Source: Pseudanabaena sp. UBA1465 (GTDB taxonomy: Bacteria; Cyanobacteriota; Cyanobacteriia; Pseudanabaenales; Pseudanabaenaceae). From it: a stretch of 15,138 bases of DNA. The DNA lies in NCBI GenBank assembly GCA_002325645.1, contig DCSN01000258.1, forward strand, positions 30,228-45,365, read 5' to 3'. Positions 1 through 8,388 of the stretch are shown one piece after another. Each line of letters opens with the position of its first letter. The stretch's first letter is position 1. Made by a program: the position numbers and the translations under genes. The notes under the pieces are model-generated. The model did no database searches, had not been told where the DNA came from, and saw only the letters and a program-made list of their open reading frames with translations.

Positions 1-15
1 GCGATGCTTTTTATT

Positions 16-3000
16 TTATCGATTTTTGTAGGCTTTTTCTAATGCTTGGGTTAAATCTTGTACTTGCAAAGGTTTACTTACATAGTCCTGCATACCAGCT
101 TGCAGACAAATATCGCGATCGCCCTGTAAAGCATTAGCCGTAAGCGCAATAATCCAAGGTCTTTGAGAGAACTCTAAGGTAATCCTCTTGGTGGCTGTTA
201 TTCCATCCATCTCTGGCATATGGACATCCATAAAAATTACATCATAGTTTTGACGATGCATTGACTCCAAGACCTCGAAACCATTGGCAACTACATCAAC
301 GCGATAACCCAAGCGATTTAGAAAACGGGTGGCAACTTTTTGATTCACAATATTATCTTCCGCAAGCAAGATCTTTAAAGGAAATTGATTGGCGAAATTT
401 TCATCAAATATATAGCTTTCCCTTTGCCTTGGCTGAACTTCCAAGGGAGAACTTGTACTCAGTACTTTTAGAAGAGAGCTATATAAAAGCGATCGCTTAA
501 TTGGCTTATTTAAATAGATCATAGTTGCTGTGTCTTTATGTACAGCACAATTACAATGAGGCGTGAGTAAAATTATTGGTAGAGAAGTTGACTGGGTGCG
601 GATCAATTCGCCAAAATTACATTGATTAATAATTTTTCCAGAGTCCCCTACAGTGGGAATACAAGCATCTGCAATTGCCAAATCAAATTGCTGTCCCTCA
701 CGCAACCATGCGATCGCCTGCTGACTGGAGGCTGTTGCCATCACCTGCATTTGCAATAGTTCGGCAAAGGTGGTTAATTCTTCTCTGGTAATGTCATTAT
801 CTTCCAAAATCAACAAACGCTTACCAATTAACATTGGTTCCCAGATCTTAGGCAATAGGTCTTTGTTGGTTGCAGATGTAGCGATCGTAAAGGAGAAAGT
901 AGACCCAACACCAACCTCACTTTCGCAGAATATCTCACCACCCATAATTTGAGTGAGATGCCTAGAAATAGCTAGTCCTAAGCCAGTGCCACCATATTCG
1001 CGAGTGGTTGAAGAATCTACCTGACTAAAAGGTTGAAATAAGCGATCGTAACGCTCTTGGGGAATACCGATGCCAGTATCTTTGACCGCAAATAGTAATT
1101 GAAATGAAGGTTCTATATCATTGATCAAAGGATTAAGATTTTTTGCCGATACCGCCTGCCTAGATACCCTAAGACTGACATTACCTGAATGGGTAAATTT
1201 AATCGCATTATTTAAGAGGTTGACTAATATTTGTCTGAGACGAGTCATATCACCTAAAATATAATCTGGCACATCAGCACCCATACTATAGGCTAGTTCA
1301 ATTTCTTTAGATAGAGCATAGGTTGATAATAAATCAAAGGATTCTTCAATACAATTGCGTAAATTAAAGGGTTGAATATCTAAAGTAAATCTGCCAGATT
1401 CAATTTTAGAAAAGTCAAGAATATCATTAATAATTGTGAGTAAATTATCGCCACTCGATCTAATAATTTCTACAAATTCCTGTTGTTCGGACTGAAGATC
1501 GGTATCCAAAAGTAAGCTTGCCATACCGATTACCGCATTCATTGGAGTCCTGATTTCATGGCTCATTGTGGCAAGAAACTCACTCTTAGCTTGGTTTGCC
1601 GCCTGTGCCGATTCCATTGCTTGCAACAATTCTGTTTTAGCTTGTTGACGTTCTAAATGAAGCGATAGGGAAGAAGATGCAATATTCAATAGACTTATTT
1701 CCATGTGATCGCACAAATGTTCTTCGGTGTAATCACAGAAGCTTAAAAATCCCCAGAAACTATTATTTACGATAATGGGCATTAATAAAATTGCACAAAT
1801 TCCCTTAGACGTTAAAACTGGTCTTCCAGATTCACAAACTGTGGATAATGACTCATTAATAATTTCACCTTGTTTCAATCTTTGTAACCATTCAGAACTA
1901 ATCAAACTTTGAATAAATTTTGTTTGATCTGACTCTCGCGGTTTAATAATCTCCTGTTTAAACCAAAATGCATACAAATTAATATATAAATTATTGCCAA
2001 AGAAGTTATTCATAACATCGCTAAGATGATTGTCAAATTCATTGTCAGGAGATTTCTCATAGGCAAAAAGTTTGATGCCGGAAAAATTAGAAACTTTACC
2101 TAGGATTTCTAAAATATTTACATAGTCTTGATTGGTAACACTTTCAGAAATCAGGTAATGTTGCACATCAACGAGCATCGCGAGGTAACTTTCTCGTTTT
2201 TCTAAGTCAGCGATCGCGATTTTGCGATCGTTAATATCATTATTTGCACCAATTAAGCGAATGGGTTGTCCCTGCTCATTCCATAGAGCCATTGCTTTAG
2301 TTAAGATCCATTTATAATTTCCATCTTGACAGCGCATTCGATATTCCATTATGTAGCGAGGAATATCACGAGCAAGATATTTTCTTTGTTCTTCTAAAAC
2401 ACGATTGCGATCGTCAGGATGAATTAAATCAAGCCAATCAATCGGTTGTACAGGTTCAATATTGGGGGCTAAACCTAAGATTGTGTACCAACGCGGGGCG
2501 CGAAATATAACTCCTGTTTCTAGGTTCCAATCCCAAATTCCATCATCGGCAGCTTGAATTGCTAGTTGCCAGCGCTCTTCACTGGTTTGTAATTCCGCAG
2601 TCCTTTCTTTAATCCGAGTTTCTAAATTTTTATTGGTTTCTTCGATTTGCTGAAACTGTTTTTGCAATGTGATCGCCATAACTTGAAAGTTATTGCCAAG
2701 CGCATCTATTTCCGCTAAATTGCTAGAATTCCAAGTGAAGTCTGATTGAGTTGAAAGATTTTGTTGCAGATTGGTAGTGAGTTGAATTAATTTAGAAATT
2801 GGTTTGACTAGACGAAAACTAATAGCATTGGCGACTATTGTTGCTGGCAAAATAATCAATAGCACAATCGCAAGAATATAGATATAGAGATTTTCGAGAT
2901 TATCAATATAGGGAAATGGGGAGATGCGTACAACTAGATTCCAAGGAATTGCATTATCAAGCAAACTCTGCTGCATATAATAAGACTTACGCCATCGAGT

Positions 3001-4314
3001 CATAACTGCTCCTTTTATTTGAGGGAGCCATTGAATCTGTCCTTCCCTAAAGAAACGGATTTCACTGTTCTGGTAAATATCAAATAGCTTGCCTGATAAA
3101 AAATTAGGAGAATTACTCGCAATTATATTTTTATAACGATCTAACAGCAAAGTTTCTATTTGCCATGCAGCAGATTGATTTATTAGAAATTCTTGGATTT
3201 TAGAAGTATCTAAAGAGATAATCACGATGCCATTGAAGCGATTTTCTTGAAAAATTGGGACAGCAATATCAAGATTCAAATAACCGCCCAAACTATCAAC
3301 ATGAATATCTCCAAAGCCAATAGCTAAAGTGGCTTTTACCTGTTCAAATAACTGTTGATGCTCTTTAGCCTGCATGAAAATAGTTTTATTTTTGCTATCA
3401 ATACGCGGAAAGGAAGTCAATATATTGCCTTCAATGTCAGTAGTATAGATTCTTGAAAGGTTTGTGGCTGTGTTTCCGAAAGTGTCAGTGACGAGTTGCT
3501 GAGATTCTAAGTTTTTCCCCTCAGCAATAGAATTTGCTAACTCTCTTGCAATCATCAAATTACGCTGATGCCAAAACTTGAAATCAATTTTAAGGGATTC
3601 TGTACTGGAGCGTAATTGGGTATTAATTTCATTTTGAATATTGTGTAAAGATTGATAGCCCGTCAAAATAGCGATCGTGAGAACTGGGAGAAAAACAAAG
3701 GCTAACAACAAATGAAATAACATTTGTTGAATATTTACATTAGATAATGTGTTGGACTTCTCTGGTTTGTATGGTATCCATTGACGGAATGTTGGCAAGA
3801 AATCAATATATAAATGGGCAATCAGAGCATTAAAAACAGCATTGATTGATTGCTTAAGAACAACGAGAATAACTGAGCTATTTCCAAAGGATAAAAAGAA
3901 GCGATAAAAAATAAAACATAAGGGTGCGCCCAAGCATAGCCAATAGAAAATCACTAAAATGACCATGTTGCGCGATCGCTTAGTTTTTTCGCGGTAATGG
4001 TGTAGTCCAATTCCTACCCAAATGGCTTCTAAAATCAACAAAATCGCGGCAAATGGTTGTCCCCAGATAAAATATGTGTGAATACTGGCGATCGCGGCCA
4101 CGATAGTCCCTATCCTCAGTCCATAGAAATAGGTTGCAATTAAGGCGAAAATACTACCGAATAGGAAGTCAACCCCAAAAAATAGTGGTAGCCGAAAATA
4201 GTTTCCTAAATATCCTAAAAATGAGAATAAAAATAATATGAGCAGAAGCTTAAAGGAAAAATTGCTCTTAAAAATTTTATTCATCAATTTTGAACTTAAT
4301 AAAGAAATATTCAT
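16..4314 (-). CDS. Membrane-bound hybrid sensor histidine kinase (multi-TM, Cache-like, HAMP, PAS, GAF, HisKA, HATPase, two REC)
   Basis: A 1432-residue two-component sensor that should autophosphorylate on His and relay phosphate to its own receiver domains. Visible in order: about six hydrophobic helices (residues 22-170, MASE-like), another membrane helix (199-219), an extracytoplasmic segment of about 255 residues (Cache-like by size and position), a helix (479-500), HAMP plus coiled coil (501-580), PAS (about 580-697, ending in the PAC-like RLIGANNDINDRK), GAF (about 716-890), HisKA with H919 in SHEIRTPMN, and HATPase with N-box NLLNNAIKFT, DTGIGIP and GGTGLGLAIS. The first receiver (about 1165-1280) has D1216 in the atypical loop ADACIPTVGD; the second (1312-1432) has D1363 in MDVHMPEMDG. 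There is no Hpt domain and no regulator gene alongside. Start: M1 is used, M11 is possible, and neither has a clear ribosome site. The signal is unknown. The kinase call is certain; the Cache and MASE names are inferred from topology. Confidence 0.95.
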   Translation of the reverse strand: MNISLLSSKLMNKIFKSNFSFKLLLILFLFSFLGYLGNYFRLPLFFGVDFLFGSIFALIATYFYGLRIGTIVAAIASIHTYFIWGQPFAAILLILEAIWVGIGLHHYREKTKRSRNMVILVIFYWLCLGAPLCFIFYRFFLSFGNSSVILVVLKQSINAVFNALIAHLYIDFLPTFRQWIPYKPEKSNTLSNVNIQQMLFHLLLAFVFLPVLTIAILTGYQSLHNIQNEINTQLRSSTESLKIDFKFWHQRNLMIARELANSIAEGKNLESQQLVTDTFGNTATNLSRIYTTDIEGNILTSFPRIDSKNKTIFMQAKEHQQLFEQVKATLAIGFGDIHVDSLGGYLNLDIAVPIFQENRFNGIVIISLDTSKIQEFLINQSAAWQIETLLLDRYKNIIASNSPNFLSGKLFDIYQNSEIRFFREGQIQWLPQIKGAVMTRWRKSYYMQQSLLDNAIPWNLVVRISPFPYIDNLENLYIYILAIVLLIILPATIVANAISFRLVKPISKLIQLTTNLQQNLSTQSDFTWNSSNLAEIDALGNNFQVMAITLQKQFQQIEETNKNLETRIKERTAELQTSEERWQLAIQAADDGIWDWNLETGVIFRAPRWYTILGLAPNIEPVQPIDWLDLIHPDDRNRVLEEQRKYLARDIPRYIMEYRMRCQDGNYKWILTKAMALWNEQGQPIRLIGANNDINDRKIAIADLEKRESYLAMLVDVQHYLISESVTNQDYVNILEILGKVSNFSGIKLFAYEKSPDNEFDNHLSDVMNNFFGNNLYINLYAFWFKQEIIKPRESDQTKFIQSLISSEWLQRLKQGEIINESLSTVCESGRPVLTSKGICAILLMPIIVNNSFWGFLSFCDYTEEHLCDHMEISLLNIASSSLSLHLERQQAKTELLQAMESAQAANQAKSEFLATMSHEIRTPMNAVIGMASLLLDTDLQSEQQEFVEIIRSSGDNLLTIINDILDFSKIESGRFTLDIQPFNLRNCIEESFDLLSTYALSKEIELAYSMGADVPDYILGDMTRLRQILVNLLNNAIKFTHSGNVSLRVSRQAVSAKNLNPLINDIEPSFQLLFAVKDTGIGIPQERYDRLFQPFSQVDSSTTREYGGTGLGLAISRHLTQIMGGEIFCESEVGVGSTFSFTIATSATNKDLLPKIWEPMLIGKRLLILEDNDITREELTTFAELLQMQVMATASSQQAIAWLREGQQFDLAIADACIPTVGDSGKIINQCNFGELIRTQSTSLPIILLTPHCNCAVHKDTATMIYLNKPIKRSLLYSSLLKVLSTSSPLEVQPRQRESYIFDENFANQFPLKILLAEDNIVNQKVATRFLNRLGYRVDVVANGFEVLESMHRQNYDVIFMDVHMPEMDGITATKRITLEFSQRPWIIALTANALQGDRDICLQAGMQDYVSKPLQVQDLTQALEKAYKNR

Positions 4315-4370
4315 GGATGAGAGATATGACTATTTACAAAATCTCTAAATAATTTGAGGTTGCTGCCTAT

Positions 4371-4412
4371 ATTTTATAACGATTCTGAAAATAGCTTTGC
4401 CATTTTCAGAAT
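4371..4412 (-). promoter_or_regulatory. Possible kinase promoter with overlapping 11-bp inverted repeat
   Basis: Upstream of the kinase, read on the minus strand, TATAAAAT (4371-4378) could be a -10 element. The next stretch upstream is a perfect inverted repeat, ATTCTGAAAAT (4382-4392) and ATTTTCAGAAT (4402-4412), around a 9-nt centre. The repeat covers the place where a -35 element would be, so it could be an operator; it has no T-run, so it is a poor terminator on its own. No convincing -35 hexamer is seen. It could also be just a stable hairpin downstream of the neighbouring gene's terminator. Confidence 0.3.
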
Positions 4413-4435
4413 TACCAATTACAACTGTCTTCAGT

Positions 4436-4470
4436 AAAAAAGTGGTGCTGCATCGCGCCGCCACTTTTTT
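4436..4470. terminator. Bidirectional intrinsic terminator
   Basis: AAAAAAGTGG (4436-4445) and CCACTTTTTT (4461-4470) form a hairpin with two further pairs inside (T-G and G-C) and a GC-rich loop, with a run of six Ts on either strand. It lies 34 bp past the stop of the small minus-strand gene at 4505-4864 and about 120 bp before the kinase start. It should therefore stop read-through from that gene into the kinase. Confidence 0.8.
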
Positions 4471-4504
4471 CTGGATTTGGATTTGAGCGACTAGCGTTGT
4501 CGAT

Positions 4505-4864
4505 TTAGTTGGCAGAAATGAATATCTCTCTAGATGGCTGAATATCGCCAAATATCGGCGTAGGATCTAAACCTGTAATTAATCTGAACTGAGTAGCGGA
4601 AATGCTGGGGTAGATCGCTTTATTTTCCCAAGATTTTAGAAGATCATGCGATCGCTTTAGAAAGGCATAGCCCCGCATCGGGGGAAGATTGCGCCAGCTT
4701 TCAATCAAGACCTCGACAAGCGCCAACTCAATCTGTGGAGGTGCGTAGGCTTGAAGAATCTCTTCCAAATAGTCATCAAAATATTCATCGTCATCACCAG
4801 CTAACTGATAGCTATCGACAATGTACTTAACTCTTTGGCGGCTAATTTGTTCCCATATTTCCAT
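4505..4864 (-). CDS. Conserved-looking hypothetical protein, 119 aa
   Basis: I do not recognise this family. The protein is mostly helical and acidic at the N-terminal end (GDDDEYFDDYLEEILQAY, about residues 23-40), with no signal peptide, membrane helix or obvious catalytic motif. The middle (ALVEVLIESWRNLPPMRGYAFLKRSHDLLKSW) reads as amphipathic helices and the last 30 residues look more extended. The start is well supported: read on the minus strand, GAGGGAG lies immediately upstream of the ATG (4862-4873 region). A strong terminator follows the stop, so this looks like a single-gene transcript. Its promoter would lie between 4865 and about 4902, next to the 42-bp palindrome and divergent from sbcC. 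It is probably a real cytoplasmic protein; the function is unknown. Confidence 0.75.
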   Translation of the reverse strand: MEIWEQISRQRVKYIVDSYQLAGDDDEYFDDYLEEILQAYAPPQIELALVEVLIESWRNLPPMRGYAFLKRSHDLLKSWENKAIYPSISATQFRLITGLDPTPIFGDIQPSREIFISAN

Positions 4865-4902
4865 AACTCCCTCAGCTTGAAGGCAAAAGTATAGTGGTTT
4901 TT

Positions 4903-4944
4903 GGATTTAGTAGGGGTAATTCATGAATTACCCCTACTAAATCC
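4903..4944. repeat. Perfect 42-bp palindrome (GTAGGGG...CCCCTAC type dispersed repeat)
   Basis: Two 21-bp arms meet without a loop: the left arm runs from GGATTTAGTAGGGG to AATTCA and the right arm is its exact reverse complement. Short outer repeats flank it: AAAAGTA (4885-4891) against TACTTTT (4954-4960) as an inverted pair, and ATAGTGGT (4891-4898) against AGAGTGGT (4947-4954) as an imperfect direct pair. Palindromes with a core like GTAGGGGTAATTC/GAATTACCCCTAC resemble short repeats scattered between genes in cyanobacteria, as I remember them. It could act as a hairpin in RNA from either strand, or be a mobile REP/MITE-like unit. Confidence 0.85.
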
Positions 4945-5000
4945 ATAGAGTGGTACTTTTATTGAGTAATACATTATTATGATAATTAGATAATAATTAA

Positions 5001-5020
5001 TATAATTGCATAAGAAAGGT
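5001..5020 (+). promoter_or_regulatory. Possible sbcC -10 element and ribosome site
   Basis: A consensus TATAAT (5001-5006) lies about 28 bp before the sbcC start in a very AT-rich stretch (4960-5010). I see no good -35 hexamer at 16-18 bp. AAGGT (5016-5020) is the nearest purine-rich ribosome-site candidate, but at 14 nt it is rather far from the ATG. Confidence 0.35.
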
Positions 5021-5034
5021 TCTGGCACAACAAA

Positions 5035-8000
5035 ATGATTCCTCAGAAATTACGATTAAAAAATTTCTTGAGCTATCAACAATTAGCCCTAGATTTTAGC
5101 GGGCTTCATGTTGCTTGTATTTGTGGCGCAAATGGGGCGGGAAAGTCTTCGTTATTGGAGGCGATTTCTTGGGCGATTTGGGGTGCAAGCCGCGTGGCAA
5201 GCCAAGATGATGTAATTCACGTTGGTTCTAAAGAGGCGCAGGTAGACTTTACTTTTATTGCGGGTGGTGAAGTCTATCGAGTGATCAGGACGCGATCGCG
5301 CAATAGTTCCACTTCTTTAGAATTTCAGGTGCAGAGTGAGGGCAAATTTAAATCCTTAACCGAGCGCAAGGTGCAATCGACACAGCAAACGATTGTTTCG
5401 CATCTGAAAATGGATTACGAAACTTTTATTAATTCGGCATATTTGCGCCAAGGTCGCGCCGATGAGTTTATGCTGAAGCGCCCTAGCGATCGCAAACAAA
5501 TTCTTGCCGATATGCTGGCGCTATCGCAGTACGATCAGCTTGCGGAACGGGCTAAGGATATGGCGCGAACCAGTAAGGCAGAGGCGGCGGTTTTAGAAAA
5601 TTTATTGTCACATTTGCGAGAACAAATTCAGGCAGGAGAGGCGATCGCGCCGCAGTTAGAAATTTTGCGATCGCAGTTAATCGATTTACAAGTATGGGAA
5701 TCTCGCGATCATCAAAGATTGCAAGTAGTGGAAGAGTTGCAAAATAAATACCAAATCCTTTTACAGCAACTAACTTGGCAACAACAACAGCAGTCTTCAC
5801 TGATGGCAAATTTAACGCAATCATCTCGACAGTTAGCCAGTCAGCAAAGGCAATTGCAGCAATTGGAAGGTTATCTTGCTCAGCGATCGCCGATTTTGCA
5901 AGATCATGAACGCTATCAATTGCTATGCAGTCAGGAGGCAGATTTTGAGCGTAAGTTGCAGAAATATCAACAACTTTGCGATCGGCGGGGAGAATTTAGC
6001 CATAAACTCACCAGTTTACAAAGCGAATTGAAGGGGCAGTTACGGCATTATCAAGCTCAGTTAGAGGGGCTAGTCCAGCAGGAAAGCGATTTAAAAACTA
6101 TTCTCGGTCGGGCAATAGAAATTGAAGCAGCGATCGCGGAACTACATAAAGCAAGAGCCGTATTACAGGAATTCGATCGCCTCCATGCCCAATCTACGCC
6201 CCTAGTCCATCGCCATCAAGTTCTCAAACATCAATTAGAACGGGAACAAACTCGACTAGCGGCAAAATTAGATGAATTAGTTACTAAAAGAGAACAGTTA
6301 TATTTGCAGGTCAAGAACCACGATCAATTGCTGCTCAACGCACAGGAGATAGATCGGCAAATTATTTTCTTGCAAAATAAACAGGTCTATCAGCAACGTG
6401 TCCATGAAAAAGGATTAGAACGTCGCGATTTTTTGGAGCGATTAAAAACCAGATTGGCAGATAGTGAGGCGGCATTTCATAAATTAGAAGCAAAAATGCG
6501 TCAGTTAACAGTACCGAATGCGCCCTGTCCATTGTGCGATCGCCCCCTCGATGAAGCCCATTGGCAGCTAGTCCAGAAAAAACACAAACAGGAATCTCGC
6601 GATCTGCAAGCCGATATTTGGATTGTGAAGGAACAACAAGCGGCTTCTAATTGTGAAATTGAAGTTTTGCGTGAAGAATATCGGGTTTTAAAAAAGGAAC
6701 TTGCCCCGCTCAATGATTTAATTCAGCGCAAAGGGACTTTACAGGAACGGCTGAAGGCGATCGCTGAGGCAAAACAAAGACTAGTCCAAATTGATGCTGA
6801 TATTCAAGATTTAAGCGATCGCTTGCAAAATCAAAACTATATGCGTGAAGCATGGGAGGAAATGGAACTAATTGATCGAAATATTCATAAATTTGCCTAC
6901 GATGAAAAAAATCATGCCCTCGCACGCGGTGATGTCGAACGCTGGCGCTGGGCAGAAGTCAAGCAATCGGAATTAAAAAATGCCCAACGTCAAGCCGAAC
7001 ATCTCTCGCAAAAAATTCCCGATCTGCAAACTAAAATCCATCAATTACAGGAGCGCTTAACTAAAAATCTGATTGATTTAGAAGTACAGCATGAACTAGA
7101 ACAATGCGATCGCACCCTCACCCAACTAGCCTACGATCCCGATCTTCATCAACAATTGCGTACTCAAAAGCATGACCTCACAACCTCATTGCTACGTTAT
7201 CAAGAACTCACCCGCGCCGAACAGGAATATCCCGAACTTCAGCAACAAGTGAATCATCTGCAACAATCTCAAACTAAACAGCAGCAAGAATTACAAATAA
7301 TTACCAATCAAATTAGCGAATTACAATCACAAATTCAATCTCTTCATGGCGATCATGGTAGTGAGATTCAATCCTTGCGCCAAAATCTGCAAAACTGGCG
7401 ATCGCAAATGGATCGTCTTCTTGGACAAATCGGCAGTCTCCAGCAAGCCCAACAGCAACTAGAGCAAAGTCGCCACCGCGAACAGGAAACCCTTACCCAA
7501 ATAGAACAATCCCGTCATCGTCAACGCATCCACACCGAGCTACATCAAGCCTTTGGCAAAAATGGCATTCAAGCTCTAATGCTGGAAAACGTTTTACCTC
7601 AAATCGAAGTGGAAGCCAATCAAATTCTCGCGCAACTCAGCGATCGTCAATTAAATGTGCGATTCATCACCCAAAAATCTGGCAAAAAAAGCGATCGCCT
7701 CATCGAAACCCTCGATATTGAAATTGCCGATACAAGAGGCACAAGACCCTACGAAACCTATTCAGGTGGTGAAGCCTTCCGAATTAACTTTGCGGTGCGC
7801 CTTGCCCTCTCCCGTGTCCTTGCCCAACGCAAAGGCAGCACCCTCCAAACCCTAATCATCGATGAAGGTTTCGGCAGTCAAGACCAATTAGGCTGCGATC
7901 GCCTTGTCAGTGCCATTAATGCGATCGCGCCCGATTTTGAGTGCATTCTCGTCATTACGCATATGCCGCAAATGAAGGAAGCCTTTAATACTTTGATTGA

Positions 8001-8046
8001 AGTGTCGAAAGGAGAGGAAGGTTCCACAGTGCAGTTAATTGGTTAA
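5035..8046 (+). CDS. sbcC: SbcC-type exonuclease subunit (Rad50-like SMC ATPase)
   Basis: This is the ATPase subunit of the SbcCD nuclease, which with the SbcD phosphoesterase opens DNA hairpins and processes double-strand ends in the cytoplasm. The 1003 residues show the full architecture: Walker A GANGAGKS (31-38, K37), Q-loop in AYLRQG (Q139), a long Gln/Leu/Glu-rich coiled coil (about 170-490), the zinc hook CPLC (C498, C501) at the apex, a return coiled coil (about 515-850), the ABC signature YSGGEAFR (from S910) and Walker B TLIIDEGFGSQD (D943, E944). The length fits the family. It is transcribed alone and converges on the toxin-antitoxin genes, with only 33 bp between stops and no clear terminator. 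No sbcD lies in the window. All ATPase and hook residues are present, so it should be functional. Confidence 0.95.
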   Translation: MIPQKLRLKNFLSYQQLALDFSGLHVACICGANGAGKSSLLEAISWAIWGASRVASQDDVIHVGSKEAQVDFTFIAGGEVYRVIRTRSRNSSTSLEFQVQSEGKFKSLTERKVQSTQQTIVSHLKMDYETFINSAYLRQGRADEFMLKRPSDRKQILADMLALSQYDQLAERAKDMARTSKAEAAVLENLLSHLREQIQAGEAIAPQLEILRSQLIDLQVWESRDHQRLQVVEELQNKYQILLQQLTWQQQQQSSLMANLTQSSRQLASQQRQLQQLEGYLAQRSPILQDHERYQLLCSQEADFERKLQKYQQLCDRRGEFSHKLTSLQSELKGQLRHYQAQLEGLVQQESDLKTILGRAIEIEAAIAELHKARAVLQEFDRLHAQSTPLVHRHQVLKHQLEREQTRLAAKLDELVTKREQLYLQVKNHDQLLLNAQEIDRQIIFLQNKQVYQQRVHEKGLERRDFLERLKTRLADSEAAFHKLEAKMRQLTVPNAPCPLCDRPLDEAHWQLVQKKHKQESRDLQADIWIVKEQQAASNCEIEVLREEYRVLKKELAPLNDLIQRKGTLQERLKAIAEAKQRLVQIDADIQDLSDRLQNQNYMREAWEEMELIDRNIHKFAYDEKNHALARGDVERWRWAEVKQSELKNAQRQAEHLSQKIPDLQTKIHQLQERLTKNLIDLEVQHELEQCDRTLTQLAYDPDLHQQLRTQKHDLTTSLLRYQELTRAEQEYPELQQQVNHLQQSQTKQQQELQIITNQISELQSQIQSLHGDHGSEIQSLRQNLQNWRSQMDRLLGQIGSLQQAQQQLEQSRHREQETLTQIEQSRHRQRIHTELHQAFGKNGIQALMLENVLPQIEVEANQILAQLSDRQLNVRFITQKSGKKSDRLIETLDIEIADTRGTRPYETYSGGEAFRINFAVRLALSRVLAQRKGSTLQTLIIDEGFGSQDQLGCDRLVSAINAIAPDFECILVITHMPQMKEAFNTLIEVSKGEEGSTVQLIG

Positions 8047-8079
8047 GATTAATTCTGATAATTTCATCTCTTTGTATAT

Positions 8080-8352
8080 TCATAGAAGTTCGCGCCCTAG
8101 TGGTTCACTTTCAGCGAATTCCATTACATCGTCAGGATATATAAAGTTATTGGGAATACTGGATATTAGGTCATTAAGGGTTAGTTTTTGATGCTGTGCG
8201 TTGATATCTGAGCTTTTGACCGCGATATTGGGAGAGACTGTAACTGGGGCATAAGTTTGTTGTAAGCAGGCGATGAAGTTTAGGGCTTGACGCTGGGCTT
8301 CGATAGGTAATGACTCGAAGGCTTTGAATAGTTCTTGTTCTGTCATATTCAT
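8080..8352 (-). CDS. Antitoxin-like small protein without adjacent toxin (DUF2281-like)
   Basis: A 90-residue protein whose N-terminal half (ELFKAFESLPIEAQRQALNF) resembles the helical start of DUF2281/VapB-type antitoxins. The C-terminal half (YPDDVMEFAESEPLGRELL) is acidic and may be the flexible part that would bind a toxin. On the minus strand AGGAG lies 8 nt before the ATG, so M1 is preferred over M3. The gene starts 36 bp after the PIN gene at 8389-8799 and is probably the last gene of that operon. No toxin follows; sbcC converges from the other side. It may be a leftover from a third module, a second antitoxin for the same toxin, or a protein with another role. Confidence 0.65.
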   Translation of the reverse strand: MNMTEQELFKAFESLPIEAQRQALNFIACLQQTYAPVTVSPNIAVKSSDINAQHQKLTLNDLISSIPNNFIYPDDVMEFAESEPLGRELL

Positions 8353-8388
8353 GGGTTAATCTCCTAAATTTTCTTCTGTATTACCTTG

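Noticed and set aside
115..122. GCGATCGC copies here and at more than twenty other places, considered as regulatory sites
   Set aside because: They are HIP1 palindromes spread through coding sequence across the window, a genome-wide feature of many cyanobacteria and not local signals.
261..952. Two plus-strand open frames opposite the receiver domains of the kinase
   Set aside because: They are antisense shadows of a clearly coding region, with no ribosome site and no recognisable protein.
4320..4346. AGAGAT/ATCTCT arms around the kinase leader, considered as a riboswitch-like hairpin
   Set aside because: Only six base pairs with a 15-nt loop and no conserved sequence; chance is enough.
4345..4551. 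68-codon minus-strand open frame overlapping the end of the small hypothetical gene
   Set aside because: It runs through the bidirectional terminator and the inverted repeat, has no ribosome site, and its protein looks random.
4960..5010. AT-rich stretch with ATTATTAT/ATAATAAT inverted arms before sbcC, considered as an origin or operator
   Set aside because: Low-complexity AT sequence gives such arms easily; there are no DnaA-box clusters and no initiator gene.
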